Positions 26,289-35,171 of a stretch of DNA of 64,000 nt are shown in pieces. Origin of the DNA: Bin87 sp034423595 (GTDB lineage: Bacteria; Chloroflexota; Dehalococcoidia; Lucifugimonadales; UBA3495); assembly GCA_965207025.1 (NCBI GenBank), contig OZ242258.1:1922001-1986000 (forward strand), given 5' to 3'. Made by a program: the position numbers and the translations under genes. The stretch's first letter is position 1, and every line of letters begins with the position of its first letter. The notes under the pieces are model-generated. The model made no database searches, was not told the origin of the DNA, and saw only the letters and a list, made by a program, of their open reading frames with translations.

Positions 26289-27673
26289 CACTGCCGCTGG
26301 AGGGAATCCGCGTCGCTGACCTGAGCCGTGTGTTTGCCATGCCCTACTGCGGGGCCTACCTGGCTGACCTAGGCGCCGAGGTCATCAAAGTGGAAACCCA
26401 CCACAACCAGTTTGTCGATACCACCCGCACCCTCAACGGGCCGTATCCCGCCAACGAACCCGGCGATTTGTACTGGGAACGGGCTGGCACCTTCCACACC
26501 CTGAATCACGGCAAGCTGAGCGTCACGCTCGACCTGCGCTCGGCAGAGGCTTTGGACGTCCTGCGACAGCTGGTGGCGGTGTCGGACGTGGTGCTGGAAA
26601 ACTTCACTCCCAGGGTGATGCGCCGTTTTGGATTGGACTACCCAAACCTCAAAGGCGTCAGGCCGGACCTGATCATGGTATCGAACACGGGCTACGGGCA
26701 CTCCGGACCCTGGAAGGACTTCGGCGCGATGGCGACCGCGCTGGAACCAACCCACGGCACCGGAGCGTTCACGGGCTACCTGGACGTTGACGCCGATGGT
26801 CGTACTTCTCCGGGGATGGTGCCCAACAAAATCGCCAACTCCTACACCGACTTCCTGGCCAGCTGGACGGCGCAACTGGCAGTGTTGACGTGCCTGATCC
26901 ATCGCGCCCGAACCGGGCAGGGAATGTGGATCGACCTCGCCATGTATCAGGTTGGAACGTCGTTCATGGGCGAGGGCCTGCTCGATTACGCTTTCAACGG
27001 TCGCCGCACGCGCCGGCTGGGCAATCGGCACGAAACCTTTTCCCCTCATGGTTGCTACCCCTGCCATGGCAATGACCAGTGGGTCGTCATCGCCGTTAGG
27101 GACGACGCTGACTGGCAAGCGTTCTGCGGGGCGTTGGGGAAGCCGGAACTCGTCGATGACCCCAGATTTTCCGACCCGGTCGAGCGCCACCGCCATCAGG
27201 ATGATCTGGACGCCATCGTATCCGAGTGGACTTTGGCTCACTCCAAATACGAGGTGATGAGCAAACTTCAAAAGGTAGGCATTCCGGCCGGGCCGGTGCT
27301 GGATGGCAGGGATTTATTGCGTGATCCCCATTTTAGGGATCGTGGATACTTTGAGAGCGTGGAACACCATCCTGATACTGAGCTGGGACAGCAAGAATAC
27401 GTAAGCCGTGGCTGGAGAACATCCGGCAATGACGTGCGTATCCAGAAACCGGCGCCCATGCTGGGAGAGGACAATCAATACGTGCTATCTCGAGTTTTGG
27501 GCCTGAGCGACCCGGAGATTGCGGATTTGGAGTCAGCCGATGCGGTGGGCCAACGTCTGACCGGAGCGCGTACACCTTCTGCTGTGCCGCTGGAACGGCA
27601 GGTCGAACTGGGGTGGACGGTGGACTACGACACGGACTACCTTGCCCGCGTTCCCGGCGACCCACAAGATTGA
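26285..27673 (+). CDS. CaiB/BaiF class III CoA-transferase 2
   Basis: A 462-residue class III CoA-transferase, longer than its neighbour by an internal region and a C-terminal tail. The marks are RVADLSRVFAMPYCGAYLADLGAEVIKVE, SNTGYGHSGPWKDFG and GMWIDLAMYQVG with the catalytic Asp. ATGA overlap joins it to the previous gene. The mid-protein segment after the first quarter contains a WERAGTFHTLNHGKLSVTLDLRS stretch with the usual NRNK region altered to NHGK. It is the third gene of the dehydratase/CoA-transferase operon and converges with the unknown at 27687, 13 bases away. Confidence 0.9.
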   Translation: MTLPLEGIRVADLSRVFAMPYCGAYLADLGAEVIKVETHHNQFVDTTRTLNGPYPANEPGDLYWERAGTFHTLNHGKLSVTLDLRSAEALDVLRQLVAVSDVVLENFTPRVMRRFGLDYPNLKGVRPDLIMVSNTGYGHSGPWKDFGAMATALEPTHGTGAFTGYLDVDADGRTSPGMVPNKIANSYTDFLASWTAQLAVLTCLIHRARTGQGMWIDLAMYQVGTSFMGEGLLDYAFNGRRTRRLGNRHETFSPHGCYPCHGNDQWVVIAVRDDADWQAFCGALGKPELVDDPRFSDPVERHRHQDDLDAIVSEWTLAHSKYEVMSKLQKVGIPAGPVLDGRDLLRDPHFRDRGYFESVEHHPDTELGQQEYVSRGWRTSGNDVRIQKPAPMLGEDNQYVLSRVLGLSDPEIADLESADAVGQRLTGARTPSAVPLERQVELGWTVDYDTDYLARVPGDPQD

Positions 27674-27686
27674 TTGCTCGTAAGGC

Positions 27687-28670
27687 CTATCTTCCGGTAA
27701 TGTCGGAGCCGAAGATTAAATCCTGGGGCGTGGGATAGGCCGCGTAGAGTTCTTCCCTGGCGTCGGCGAATTCTTCCATAGTCCAGGGCGGCACGGCCTG
27801 CATCACCCGCAGTATCTGGGAAATACTGTCGGTCAGTGGGTTGGCAAGCTGGACAGTTCGCTCGGGATCCAGCGACGTCCCGTCGTAGATCAGAAACACG
27901 ATCCGACCCTGCCCAGCCAGTATCTCCAGTTCTTCCATTCCTCGCCCCTCGTCGGCGCAGGCGTTGATCCAGGATTCGTACCAGGTATCGCCGATTCGAG
28001 CCACCAGCGGCACCAAATGCACGCCGCCGATCTTGAACAGCCTGGTATGCACCGCGATGCTCGGAATTTCCGGCAGCCGGCGCACCGCCCCCGGTTCGTT
28101 CTGCACCAGGAAACATACCTCAGCAGATTGCCCCGGTTCCTCCACGATGGCAGTCAACATCCCGCCGCCGGCTGAGAGCAGCACCTCCAGCGGACTGCCC
28201 AGGTTTTGCAGTCGGGTAGCGTACCCGCGCAACTCCAGCCAGGTCCATGCAATGCACTTCTCCAGGTCGGCGATCTCGTGAGCGATGCGGTCGGCCACGG
28301 GGCGATTGCCCAGTGATCCGGTCGTGATTCCATTGAGCCATCCGCCAATGCTGGTCATCAGGATTGCCGGCGCGCCATCGGTTTCCGGAGGCCGGAGCGT
28401 CATTTCAACTATCGGGGCGGAACCCACTGAGCCTGTTCCGAATTCCACTCTCAAGGCATGGTTGGGCGGGTCGGCCCCTACTTCCGTAGCCGTGAACCAG
28501 TAATCGGTGGGCGGTATTGCAACCATCGACTCACCGGTCAACGCACGTTCCAACGGTGGAGTTAGCGTTTCGACCACGCTTCCAGCCACCGCGTTTTGCG
28601 CGATGTCCTCCTGATCTCCCGATTCCAGAGTCAGGCGACGCAGCAAGGTGGTCCGTGGGCGTACAGACAT
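27687..28670 (-). CDS. Hypothetical protein, 327 residues
   Basis: I do not recognise the family. The protein is soluble, without signal peptide or membrane segment, and reads as mixed alpha/beta. Residues about 95-175 contain a hydrophobic glycine-rich stretch followed by the charged helix RIAHEIADLEKCIAWTWLELRGYATRL. The C-terminal third is strand-rich with WTMEEFADAREELYAAYP near the end. It lies downstream of, and on the same strand as, the sensor/DNA-binding fusion with a 70-base gap, so it may be co-transcribed with it. An AAGGAGTCCT-like site precedes the start, supporting expression. Confidence 0.7.
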   Translation of the reverse strand: MSVRPRTTLLRRLTLESGDQEDIAQNAVAGSVVETLTPPLERALTGESMVAIPPTDYWFTATEVGADPPNHALRVEFGTGSVGSAPIVEMTLRPPETDGAPAILMTSIGGWLNGITTGSLGNRPVADRIAHEIADLEKCIAWTWLELRGYATRLQNLGSPLEVLLSAGGGMLTAIVEEPGQSAEVCFLVQNEPGAVRRLPEIPSIAVHTRLFKIGGVHLVPLVARIGDTWYESWINACADEGRGMEELEILAGQGRIVFLIYDGTSLDPERTVQLANPLTDSISQILRVMQAVPPWTMEEFADAREELYAAYPTPQDLIFGSDITGR

Positions 28671-28740
28671 AGGACTCCTTACGCGGGCCCAGGAGGCTTG
28701 TCGGGATGCCGAGTTATTGAATACCCGAATCCGGCGCCGC

Positions 28741-30768
28741 TTACGCCCGTGCCATTTGATAACCCACGCCGCGTTCGGTGAATATGTACCGAGGGTTCCG
28801 CGCGTTGTCTCCCAACTTCTGTCTCAGGGTCTTCACATAAGCCCTCAGCAGTTGCGGCTCACCGCTGTACTCAGGTCCCCAGACTTCGCACAGCAATTCA
28901 TCCTGTGTGAGTACGCGACCGGCTTTGCTGGAGAATTCATAGAGCAGCTTGTACTCCGTAGCGGTCAACTGGATTTGTTGGCCGGCTACCGTAACTCCGC
29001 GGGAAGGATAGCTGATTACCAAGTCTCCAACAGTATAGCCGTCCGTCGGGCTTTCCGGCCCTGCACCCTCTTGTCTGCTTAAATCGGTTTCCAGGACCTC
29101 AGCCACCGGCAAAGTGAAGGTTAAACAGGAACCATGTCCGCAGTCCTGGATTCCCGATCTGAACCATCCTCCGTGAGCCTCCACTATCCCTTTGCAAATA
29201 GCCAGGGCAAGGCCGTCTCCAACATAGGTTTGTATCGGGTCGCCCCCGGCCGCGGATCGGATCCGGTCCATCAACTCAGGAGGGTTGCCCGTATGTGCTC
29301 GATCACTGTCAATCGAGACCGAGAACATCATATGCGTGTCCTCGTGTTCGGCTTTCATCGTTATCGTGGTCGCACCTGATGCGTACTTGAATGAGTGGGC
29401 GAGAATGTTCCTGAAAATCTGCGAGACACGTTCCTTGTCAGCCATCGCCGGCGGGAGGTCATCCGGAATGTCCTGATTCACTATGAATCCTGCATGGTAG
29501 CGCCTGAACTCCCGGACGCATTCGGCTGCCAGAGTTGGAACGTCTGCCGCTTCTAGCGACAACATCAACGCGCCGGCTTCGATGTGGCTGAGGTCGATCA
29601 GGCTGTTGATCTGACCGCGCATCACCTCAGCCTGATGGTCAATAATTTTCAGCAACTGAAGCGGTTCGACGGTGTTCATCGACTCTACGACTTCCGTCAG
29701 GGCTGCTATCGAACCCTTAATGGCGGTCAAAGGCATCCGCAACTCGTGGCTCACCATCCCCAGGTGCTCTGCCCTCATCCTCTCAGCGTCTTTTAGCAAC
29801 GCCAAGTCCTGCACGGCCACCAGGACTGAGACGATCTCACCACGATCAGAGTAGATAGGAGTCGCGTTGATTAGCGTGTTGACTACGCGGCCGTCTGAGA
29901 AATGCAGGACAATTTCCTCACCGCGGACTATCTCGCCACTCTGCAATACCTGGGTTGCAGGACGGTCGCCCACGGAAAGCTGGCGACCGTCGGCCCGGTA
30001 CATCGTCACGTTTTCGAAAGTCTCTTGCCAGGATTTGGCGCTTGAACCAACCACGCCACCGATCCTTTGACATTCCTCGTTGGACGTCAGAACGGCCCCG
30101 GTCCGGGCGTCGAATACCACAAGGCCCACTGGAGCGATTTTCACGAGAGCCTTCAGATCCGTCTTTATCTTCCTTTCCCGTTCGAATTTGCGAGCATTGG
30201 AAATCGCTGCGCCGGCCTGTTGAGCGAACCTGTCAATCAATTGTTCGTCGAGTTCCGTGAACTCTCCCCCGTCAACCTTTTCGCCCAGATAGATGTTGCC
30301 CAGATGCGCCCCGTCGTGCCGAACCCGCGCCCCGAGGAACGTTTTCATCGGAGGGTGGTATTCCGGAAAACCGACCGAGCGGAAATGTTTGGAAACGTCA
30401 GCTACACGTAACGGCCCCTCCAGTTCATTGAGGTATCCCAGCAAACCCTCACCCACCTGCTGAGTTGTCATGCGGCTCAATTGTTGGGAGTCCAATCCCG
30501 ACGTAACGGTTTCCTGGAATCCCCCCGACCAGTCAAAAAGCGCCAGCACACCGTAGCGCGCTTCGGTCAAGTCGCACGCGCTGTCCGCCACTTCCTGGAG
30601 AACGGTGCCGATTTCAAGAGAACTGGATACGCGGAGGCACGCACCGTTCAAGCGAAGCAATCGCTCAGCCAAAGCGGTTTCACCCGCATCCAGCCGGCCA
30701 ATCGGCGCGGAATCTTCAAATGTTGTACGAGTTGCCATGCTTGATCCGTCATGTATATTTGTGGTCAT
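28741..30768 (-). CDS. GAF-PAS-histidine-kinase-like sensor fused to OmpR/PhoB-type DNA-binding domain
   Basis: 675 residues from the longest start; ATG at 30738 is an alternative. The order is GAF domain (about 45-190), PAS domain (about 205-320), HisKA dimerisation helix with His341 in MVSHELRMPL, an ATPase-like domain (about 410-555) and a winged-helix DNA-binding domain (about 580-672) with TEYKLLYEF, VWGPEY and the RAYVKTLRQKLG recognition helix. No receiver domain separates kinase and DNA-binding parts. The N box has NILAHSFKYA. The usual DxGxG of the G1 box is replaced by DSDRAH, and the G2 region reads VGDGLALAI. It may sense a ligand and bind DNA directly. Confidence 0.88.
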   Translation of the reverse strand: MTTNIHDGSSMATRTTFEDSAPIGRLDAGETALAERLLRLNGACLRVSSSLEIGTVLQEVADSACDLTEARYGVLALFDWSGGFQETVTSGLDSQQLSRMTTQQVGEGLLGYLNELEGPLRVADVSKHFRSVGFPEYHPPMKTFLGARVRHDGAHLGNIYLGEKVDGGEFTELDEQLIDRFAQQAGAAISNARKFERERKIKTDLKALVKIAPVGLVVFDARTGAVLTSNEECQRIGGVVGSSAKSWQETFENVTMYRADGRQLSVGDRPATQVLQSGEIVRGEEIVLHFSDGRVVNTLINATPIYSDRGEIVSVLVAVQDLALLKDAERMRAEHLGMVSHELRMPLTAIKGSIAALTEVVESMNTVEPLQLLKIIDHQAEVMRGQINSLIDLSHIEAGALMLSLEAADVPTLAAECVREFRRYHAGFIVNQDIPDDLPPAMADKERVSQIFRNILAHSFKYASGATTITMKAEHEDTHMMFSVSIDSDRAHTGNPPELMDRIRSAAGGDPIQTYVGDGLALAICKGIVEAHGGWFRSGIQDCGHGSCLTFTLPVAEVLETDLSRQEGAGPESPTDGYTVGDLVISYPSRGVTVAGQQIQLTATEYKLLYEFSSKAGRVLTQDELLCEVWGPEYSGEPQLLRAYVKTLRQKLGDNARNPRYIFTERGVGYQMARA

Positions 30769-30932
30769 TCATTTCGTGGCGTCGCAACGGGGCTTCCTTA
30801 AAATCCCAATCAGATGCCGGCGACAAAACACCCTATCATAGATTCGTCCCAACGCACAGTTTTATGTCGAGAATTTCAAGAAAACGCCAAGTTTGTGCCA
30901 CACTCGTGAACTCGTCAATTTTGGAGGGAATC

Positions 30933-32375
30933 ATGCTGGACTTGATCATCAAGGGCGGCACCGTGGTCACGCCGGATGGTGTCGGCATCATGGACATCGG
31001 GGTTCAGAGCGAAGTAATCGCGGCGGTAACTGCGCCCGGCGTATTGGATGATGTGGGCGCGGGAGAGACCATCGACGCTGCCGGCATGATCGTATTGCCG
31101 GGAGGAATTGAGCCTCACGCCCACATCAACGTGCCGGTGCCGGACTATTGGGCCGGTGGCGACGACCGGGTATTCACCCAGCCGCCGGAGGGAGCCAGCC
31201 GCGCCGCCGCATTTGGCGGCGTCACAACCTACGTCGATTTTGCCGGCGCCCTTCCACTGACGCCGGGCGCCGTCCCTCCCGCGGATCCCATCATGGCCCA
31301 GATTGAATCGCGCCGGGACATCTTCCGCGGACACTCCTACATCGACTACACGTTTCACTACATCCTGGCGGGCGCCATCCCACCCAGCACCATGGGCGAA
31401 ATCGGGGAGGCCATCCAGTCGGGGGTAGCCAGCTTCAAGATCTTCACCACCTTTCACGCCCGTGTGCCAATGGGCCACCTGTGGGAAATCTTCCAGCAGG
31501 TGGGGAAGCACGGCGGAATCATGGCGGTTCACGCGGAAGAGGACGACATCGTCACCTACATGGAGGAAAAGCTGGAGCGGGAAGGCCGCGACCACGCCTC
31601 CAATCTGCACCTGGCGCACAACAACATCTCCGAAGACATCTCGTTCCGCAAGGTGGTGCGGTTGGCCCAACAGACCGAAACCGGCATCTACTTCGTCCAC
31701 ACCACGGCCAAGGAAGGCGTAGCTGCCATTGCCGAAGCACGCATGGCTCAACTGCCGGTGTATGGCGAGGCGCTGCACAACTACCTGGAATTCACCTGCG
31801 ACGACTACCTCAAGCCGGACGGCCTAGCGATCCACACCTACCCTGCTATCAAGTTCTCGGACGACCGCGATGCCTTGCAGCAGGCTCTGGTTGACGGCCC
31901 GATCTGCACCACGGCCACCGACGAGTGGACCACCTACAAAAACATCAAATTGGCCGGTGACACTATTCGTACTCTGTGCGGCGGCCATAACGGCATCGAA
32001 ACCCGAATGCCGGTGACCTACACCAAGCTGGCGGCCAACGGCCGCATTGACCTCCAGCGCTTCGCCGCCATCACTTCCACCAATGCCGCCAAAATCCTGG
32101 GCATGTACCCTCAAAAGGGCGCCATCGCCGTGGGCAGCGACGCCGATATCGTAATCTTCGACCCCAACCTGAAGAAGACGATAACGGTTGACGAACTGCA
32201 CGCCGATTCGGATTACTCCATCTGGGACGGCTTCCATTGCGAGGGCTACCCGATCATGACGATACTGCGCGGCAAGGTAATCGTCCGCGACGGCCAGCTG
32301 CTGGGCAGCCCCAGCGACGGGCGCTGGCTCCCTCGCAAAGTCGCGCCTCGCGTGATCACGCAGACGTCGGTGTAA
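30933..32375 (+). CDS. Dihydropyrimidinase/D-hydantoinase-like cyclic amidase
   Basis: A 480-residue amidohydrolase of the hydantoinase/dihydropyrimidinase branch, which hydrolyses cyclic diamides to N-carbamoyl acids. The metal site shows PHAHIN (HxH), GVASFKIFTTFH with the Lys expected to be carboxylated, VHAEED, FVHTTAKEG and ATDEW with the final Asp. The ATG at 30933 follows GGAGGG; the upstream in-frame extension is antisense to the sensor gene and has no family similarity. It is followed by a stem-loop at 32399-32421. It may act with the hyuAB, PuuE-like and amidohydrolase genes elsewhere in the window. Confidence 0.9.
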   Translation: MLDLIIKGGTVVTPDGVGIMDIGVQSEVIAAVTAPGVLDDVGAGETIDAAGMIVLPGGIEPHAHINVPVPDYWAGGDDRVFTQPPEGASRAAAFGGVTTYVDFAGALPLTPGAVPPADPIMAQIESRRDIFRGHSYIDYTFHYILAGAIPPSTMGEIGEAIQSGVASFKIFTTFHARVPMGHLWEIFQQVGKHGGIMAVHAEEDDIVTYMEEKLEREGRDHASNLHLAHNNISEDISFRKVVRLAQQTETGIYFVHTTAKEGVAAIAEARMAQLPVYGEALHNYLEFTCDDYLKPDGLAIHTYPAIKFSDDRDALQQALVDGPICTTATDEWTTYKNIKLAGDTIRTLCGGHNGIETRMPVTYTKLAANGRIDLQRFAAITSTNAAKILGMYPQKGAIAVGSDADIVIFDPNLKKTITVDELHADSDYSIWDGFHCEGYPIMTILRGKVIVRDGQLLGSPSDGRWLPRKVAPRVITQTSV

Positions 32376-32398
32376 AATGAGCGGCCCCCTCACCCCAA

Positions 32399-32421
32399 CC
32401 CTCTCCCCTGGTGGGAGAGGG
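32399..32421. terminator. Perfect 9-bp stem-loop after the dihydropyrimidinase gene
   Basis: CCCTCTCCC at 32399-32407 pairs with GGGAGAGGG at 32413-32421 around a five-base loop, followed by a weak T-rich stretch. The surrounding sequence starting CCCCCTCACCCCAACC is a common dispersed intergenic motif, and a degenerate relative lies at 38046-38087, so it may be a repeat with terminator activity. Confidence 0.5.
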
Positions 32422-32465
32422 AGTTCTTCGACACCCTCTAAGCCGGGGCTTGTGGGCCTCATATA

Positions 32466-33695
32466 TTGAGACTGACCAACACATTCACCCAGGCCGCCCT
32501 GCCTCTGGGAATTTTCCGGCATCGCAACTTCGCTTTCGTGTGGGGTTCCACGGCGCTGGTGGGCGTGGGAACTCAGATGGAATCGGCAGTGTTGGGGTGG
32601 TTCGTCCTCACGCTGACCGATTCGCCTTTCCTGGTCGGGTCCATCGCGGCCGCGCGCATGGCCCTGAATTTCATGGCGCTGTTCGCCGGCGCCCTGGCCG
32701 ACCGCCTCCCCAGGAACCTGCTGTTGTGTTCGGTCGAGTTCATCATGGGATCCCTGGGGATCTTGATGCTCATACTGATTCTCACCGGGTTCCTGGAAGT
32801 CTGGCACATTTTCGGCATCACGCTGGCGATGGGATTGGTTCGACTGTGCCAGATGCCGGTGGCGCAATCGTTGGTGGCGGATACCCTGCCGCCGGAACGC
32901 CTGGGGCACGGCGCGGCGTTCAATACCGTCGCCATGAATATCGCAATGCTGTGTGGCCCGGTGATCGGCGGTTTTCTGTTCAAAGCGTTCGGACCCCAGG
33001 GCGCGTATCTGGCGATTGCCAGCCTTTACCTTGCCAGCGGCGCGGTGGCCCTGGGTATCAGGATTGAGCGCGTTGAGTCGAATCGTAGTGGTGAGCCGGT
33101 TCTCCGGACGGTTGCGGAGGGTCTGCGCTATGCGGTCGGCAACCAGGTGATCTGGGCGGTGCTGCTGGTTGCGGTGATAATCAACCTGGCCGGCTGGACG
33201 GTGCACACCGGCCTGGCGCCAATTTTCGCCAGGGACGTGTTGGGAACCGACTCGGCGGGATTGGGCCTGTTGCTGTTTGCCTTTGGCATTGGCGCACTGA
33301 GCGGTTCTTTGGGGTTGTCCATGGTCCCGAATCTGCGGCACCTGGGGAAATCACTGATCGCCGCAGTATTCGCGTGGCACGCGATGATTCTCGCCTTTTC
33401 CCTATCGAAATCGTTCTACCTGTCCATGGGCTTGTTCGTGCTCGTAGGCATGGCGTTCGCGTCAACGCAGGTGTTGATACTCACGCTGCTGCTACGTACC
33501 ACCCAGCGGGAATTTCGTGGCCGCGTGATGAGCCTGAGATCCTTCGCCATCCTGGCGTACAGCTTCGGCAGCATGGCAGCCGGCGCCATCGCCGGACTAT
33601 GGGGAGCCCCGGCCGCCGCTCAACTGGTGGGTTGCACCGGCATTGTGCTGGTTCTGGCCCTCGCCCTGATGGCCCCTAAACTAAGGCAAGCGTAG
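32466..33695 (+). CDS. MFS transporter, probable exporter
   Basis: A 409-residue polytopic membrane protein with about 12 hydrophobic segments. It has the MFS-3/EntS-like features of an N-terminal FRHRNFAFVWGS segment and a GALADRLPRNLLL loop between helices 2 and 3, the equivalent of the MFS GxxxDRxGRR motif. The start is TTG at 32466 because no nearer ATG exists before the first membrane helix, so the exact start is uncertain. The gene end overlaps the convergent gene by 20 bases. Many MFS-3 proteins export small hydrophobic compounds; the substrate is unknown. Confidence 0.86.
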   Translation: MRLTNTFTQAALPLGIFRHRNFAFVWGSTALVGVGTQMESAVLGWFVLTLTDSPFLVGSIAAARMALNFMALFAGALADRLPRNLLLCSVEFIMGSLGILMLILILTGFLEVWHIFGITLAMGLVRLCQMPVAQSLVADTLPPERLGHGAAFNTVAMNIAMLCGPVIGGFLFKAFGPQGAYLAIASLYLASGAVALGIRIERVESNRSGEPVLRTVAEGLRYAVGNQVIWAVLLVAVIINLAGWTVHTGLAPIFARDVLGTDSAGLGLLLFAFGIGALSGSLGLSMVPNLRHLGKSLIAAVFAWHAMILAFSLSKSFYLSMGLFVLVGMAFASTQVLILTLLLRTTQREFRGRVMSLRSFAILAYSFGSMAAGAIAGLWGAPAAAQLVGCTGIVLVLALALMAPKLRQA

Positions 33696-34611
33696 CCTCC
33701 GGGAAAATGTCTTCCGGTTCGACCCGTTCGGGGATCACTCCCTGGCTGACGTTGAAGTCAATGAACGCATTCAGTGTCCGGCGCGAGGGCTCCAACCCAT
33801 AAGGGATCGGATCGCCCTGCACTATCTTGCCCATTCCCAGCAGTTCCGAGTCCATCGCAGTCTCTGCTTTGCTCCCCTGCAACCGCTCGACGTATGGCGT
33901 TTTGGCCTGTTTGAACACGCGGAACAGTTCGGATGCCAGGTCATGGTTGCCGTCAAGCAGGGCATTCTTGACCACCACCATGTGGCTGATGGGATATACC
34001 CCCGTCTTTCGGTGCCAGTTTTCATCGGCCGCGTCGGGTTCCGGGAAAAGGGCCTTGATTTCCGGCGCGGCACCGGGCCGCACCCCGATGGCGGCGTCGA
34101 TCTCACCCGATTTCAGCATCTCAACCAGATCGCTGTTTGAGGACGAAACCACGTTGGACGGAGCGACGAACTCGGCCACGTGCTCGTCTCCCGACAGCAC
34201 CCACGTCACCGCGTCGAGGTCAACCCCGTACTCCGACGCCAGGATGCCGCGAGTCCACACCCCTGGAGTCAGCGTGTAGCTGCGGACGCCCACCCGGCGG
34301 CGCTCTAGATCCTTCGGTTCGTTGATGCCGGAACGTTCATGCACCGCGATACCGCCGTGGTAAAACGCCCGGGTGAGAAAAACCGGAATGCCCGTAAAGG
34401 CTTTCCCATTAGCGCGGGCGCACAGGTAGGTGGAGAGGGCCATCTCGGCAACGTCGAACTCCAATCCCCGCACCATCCGGCGGAAGATGCTGGTCACCGG
34501 AGACACTTCCGTGTGTTCCATTTGAAACATTGCTGACGCCACGCTACCGTCTTTCAACGGCGCTGTATGCCCATAGTTGCCCACCGCTACGTTCAGTACC
34601 AGATCCGCCAT
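33676..34611 (-). CDS. 4,5-dihydroxyphthalate decarboxylase-like/substrate-binding-fold protein
   Basis: A 311-residue protein with a periplasmic-binding-protein fold but no signal peptide or lipobox. This fits the cytoplasmic 4,5-dihydroxyphthalate decarboxylase-like group rather than a transport protein. Recognisable segments are the TAPLKDGSV region after the first strand, REFDVAEMS-like EFDVAEMALSTYL, the IPVFLTRAFYHGGI strand and GVRSYTLTPGVWTRGILA. The ATG at 34611 follows GGAGGAGG; reading frames further upstream lack similarity. It diverges from ridA with a 149-base gap. Decarboxylation of an aromatic or related acid is plausible but not shown. Confidence 0.82.
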   Translation of the reverse strand: MADLVLNVAVGNYGHTAPLKDGSVASAMFQMEHTEVSPVTSIFRRMVRGLEFDVAEMALSTYLCARANGKAFTGIPVFLTRAFYHGGIAVHERSGINEPKDLERRRVGVRSYTLTPGVWTRGILASEYGVDLDAVTWVLSGDEHVAEFVAPSNVVSSSNSDLVEMLKSGEIDAAIGVRPGAAPEIKALFPEPDAADENWHRKTGVYPISHMVVVKNALLDGNHDLASELFRVFKQAKTPYVERLQGSKAETAMDSELLGMGKIVQGDPIPYGLEPSRRTLNAFIDFNVSQGVIPERVEPEDIFPEATLALV

Positions 34612-34760
34612 CGTGTCGCCTCCTCCTGTTCCCGACGGGACACCCTGATTATGCGCCATTGTAACGGGTTTCCGTGCAGATAGGCTCCAGTGCTGTATGA
34701 TCCAAGCGCTCAAGTATTGGAAACGTATTGAGTCGGCAGCGGCACAGGAGGTATCAAGAC

Positions 34761-35150
34761 ATGGAGAAGATAAGGAACAATTACCCGGACATCGCTCCCG
34801 CGGGGTCAACCTTCAGCAGGGGCGTAAGGGTGGGCAACCTTCTGTTCATCGCGGGCTGCACCGCCAGGGGCACGGACGCGCAAGGCGGTTCCATGTCGGA
34901 GCAGCTCCGGGTTACCCTGGACCGAATTTCGCGGATTGTCCGAGAAGAGGGCGGCGCCCCATCGGACATCGTAAAGATTACTACCTTCGTCACCAGCATC
35001 GCCGCCTGGCGCGAAATCAGGGAGGACCAGGAAGCGCAGTTCGCCGAATGTTTCCAGGGCGACTACCCGGCCAATACGTTGGTGGAGATCACCGCGCTGG
35101 CAGAGGATGGGTTGGACGTAGAGATCGAAGCGATCGCTGAACTGGGATAG
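34761..35150 (+). CDS. RidA-family (YjgF/YER057c/UK114) protein
   Basis: A 129-residue single-domain trimeric protein family that hydrolyses reactive enamines or imines, or acts in side steps of pyrimidine and tryptophan breakdown. The core SRGVRVGNLLFIAGCTA, the DIVKITTFVTSI segment and the C-terminal NTLVEITALAEDGLDVEIEAIA match the fold. The Arg normally contacting the carboxylate in PxR of classical RidA (before the last strands) is absent here; NTLVEI replaces it, so this is a non-archetypal subgroup. The start follows AGGAGG at good spacing. The neighbourhood of amide-hydrolysing enzymes suits an imine or carbamate role. Confidence 0.88.
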   Translation: MEKIRNNYPDIAPAGSTFSRGVRVGNLLFIAGCTARGTDAQGGSMSEQLRVTLDRISRIVREEGGAPSDIVKITTFVTSIAAWREIREDQEAQFAECFQGDYPANTLVEITALAEDGLDVEIEAIAELG

Positions 35151-35171
35151 GCGATTGGGCGGAGCTTGCAA

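Noticed and set aside
31824..33341. Long minus-strand open frame (505 codons)
   Set aside because: It is antisense to the dihydropyrimidinase and MFS genes, both strongly supported; its composition is that of a shadow frame.
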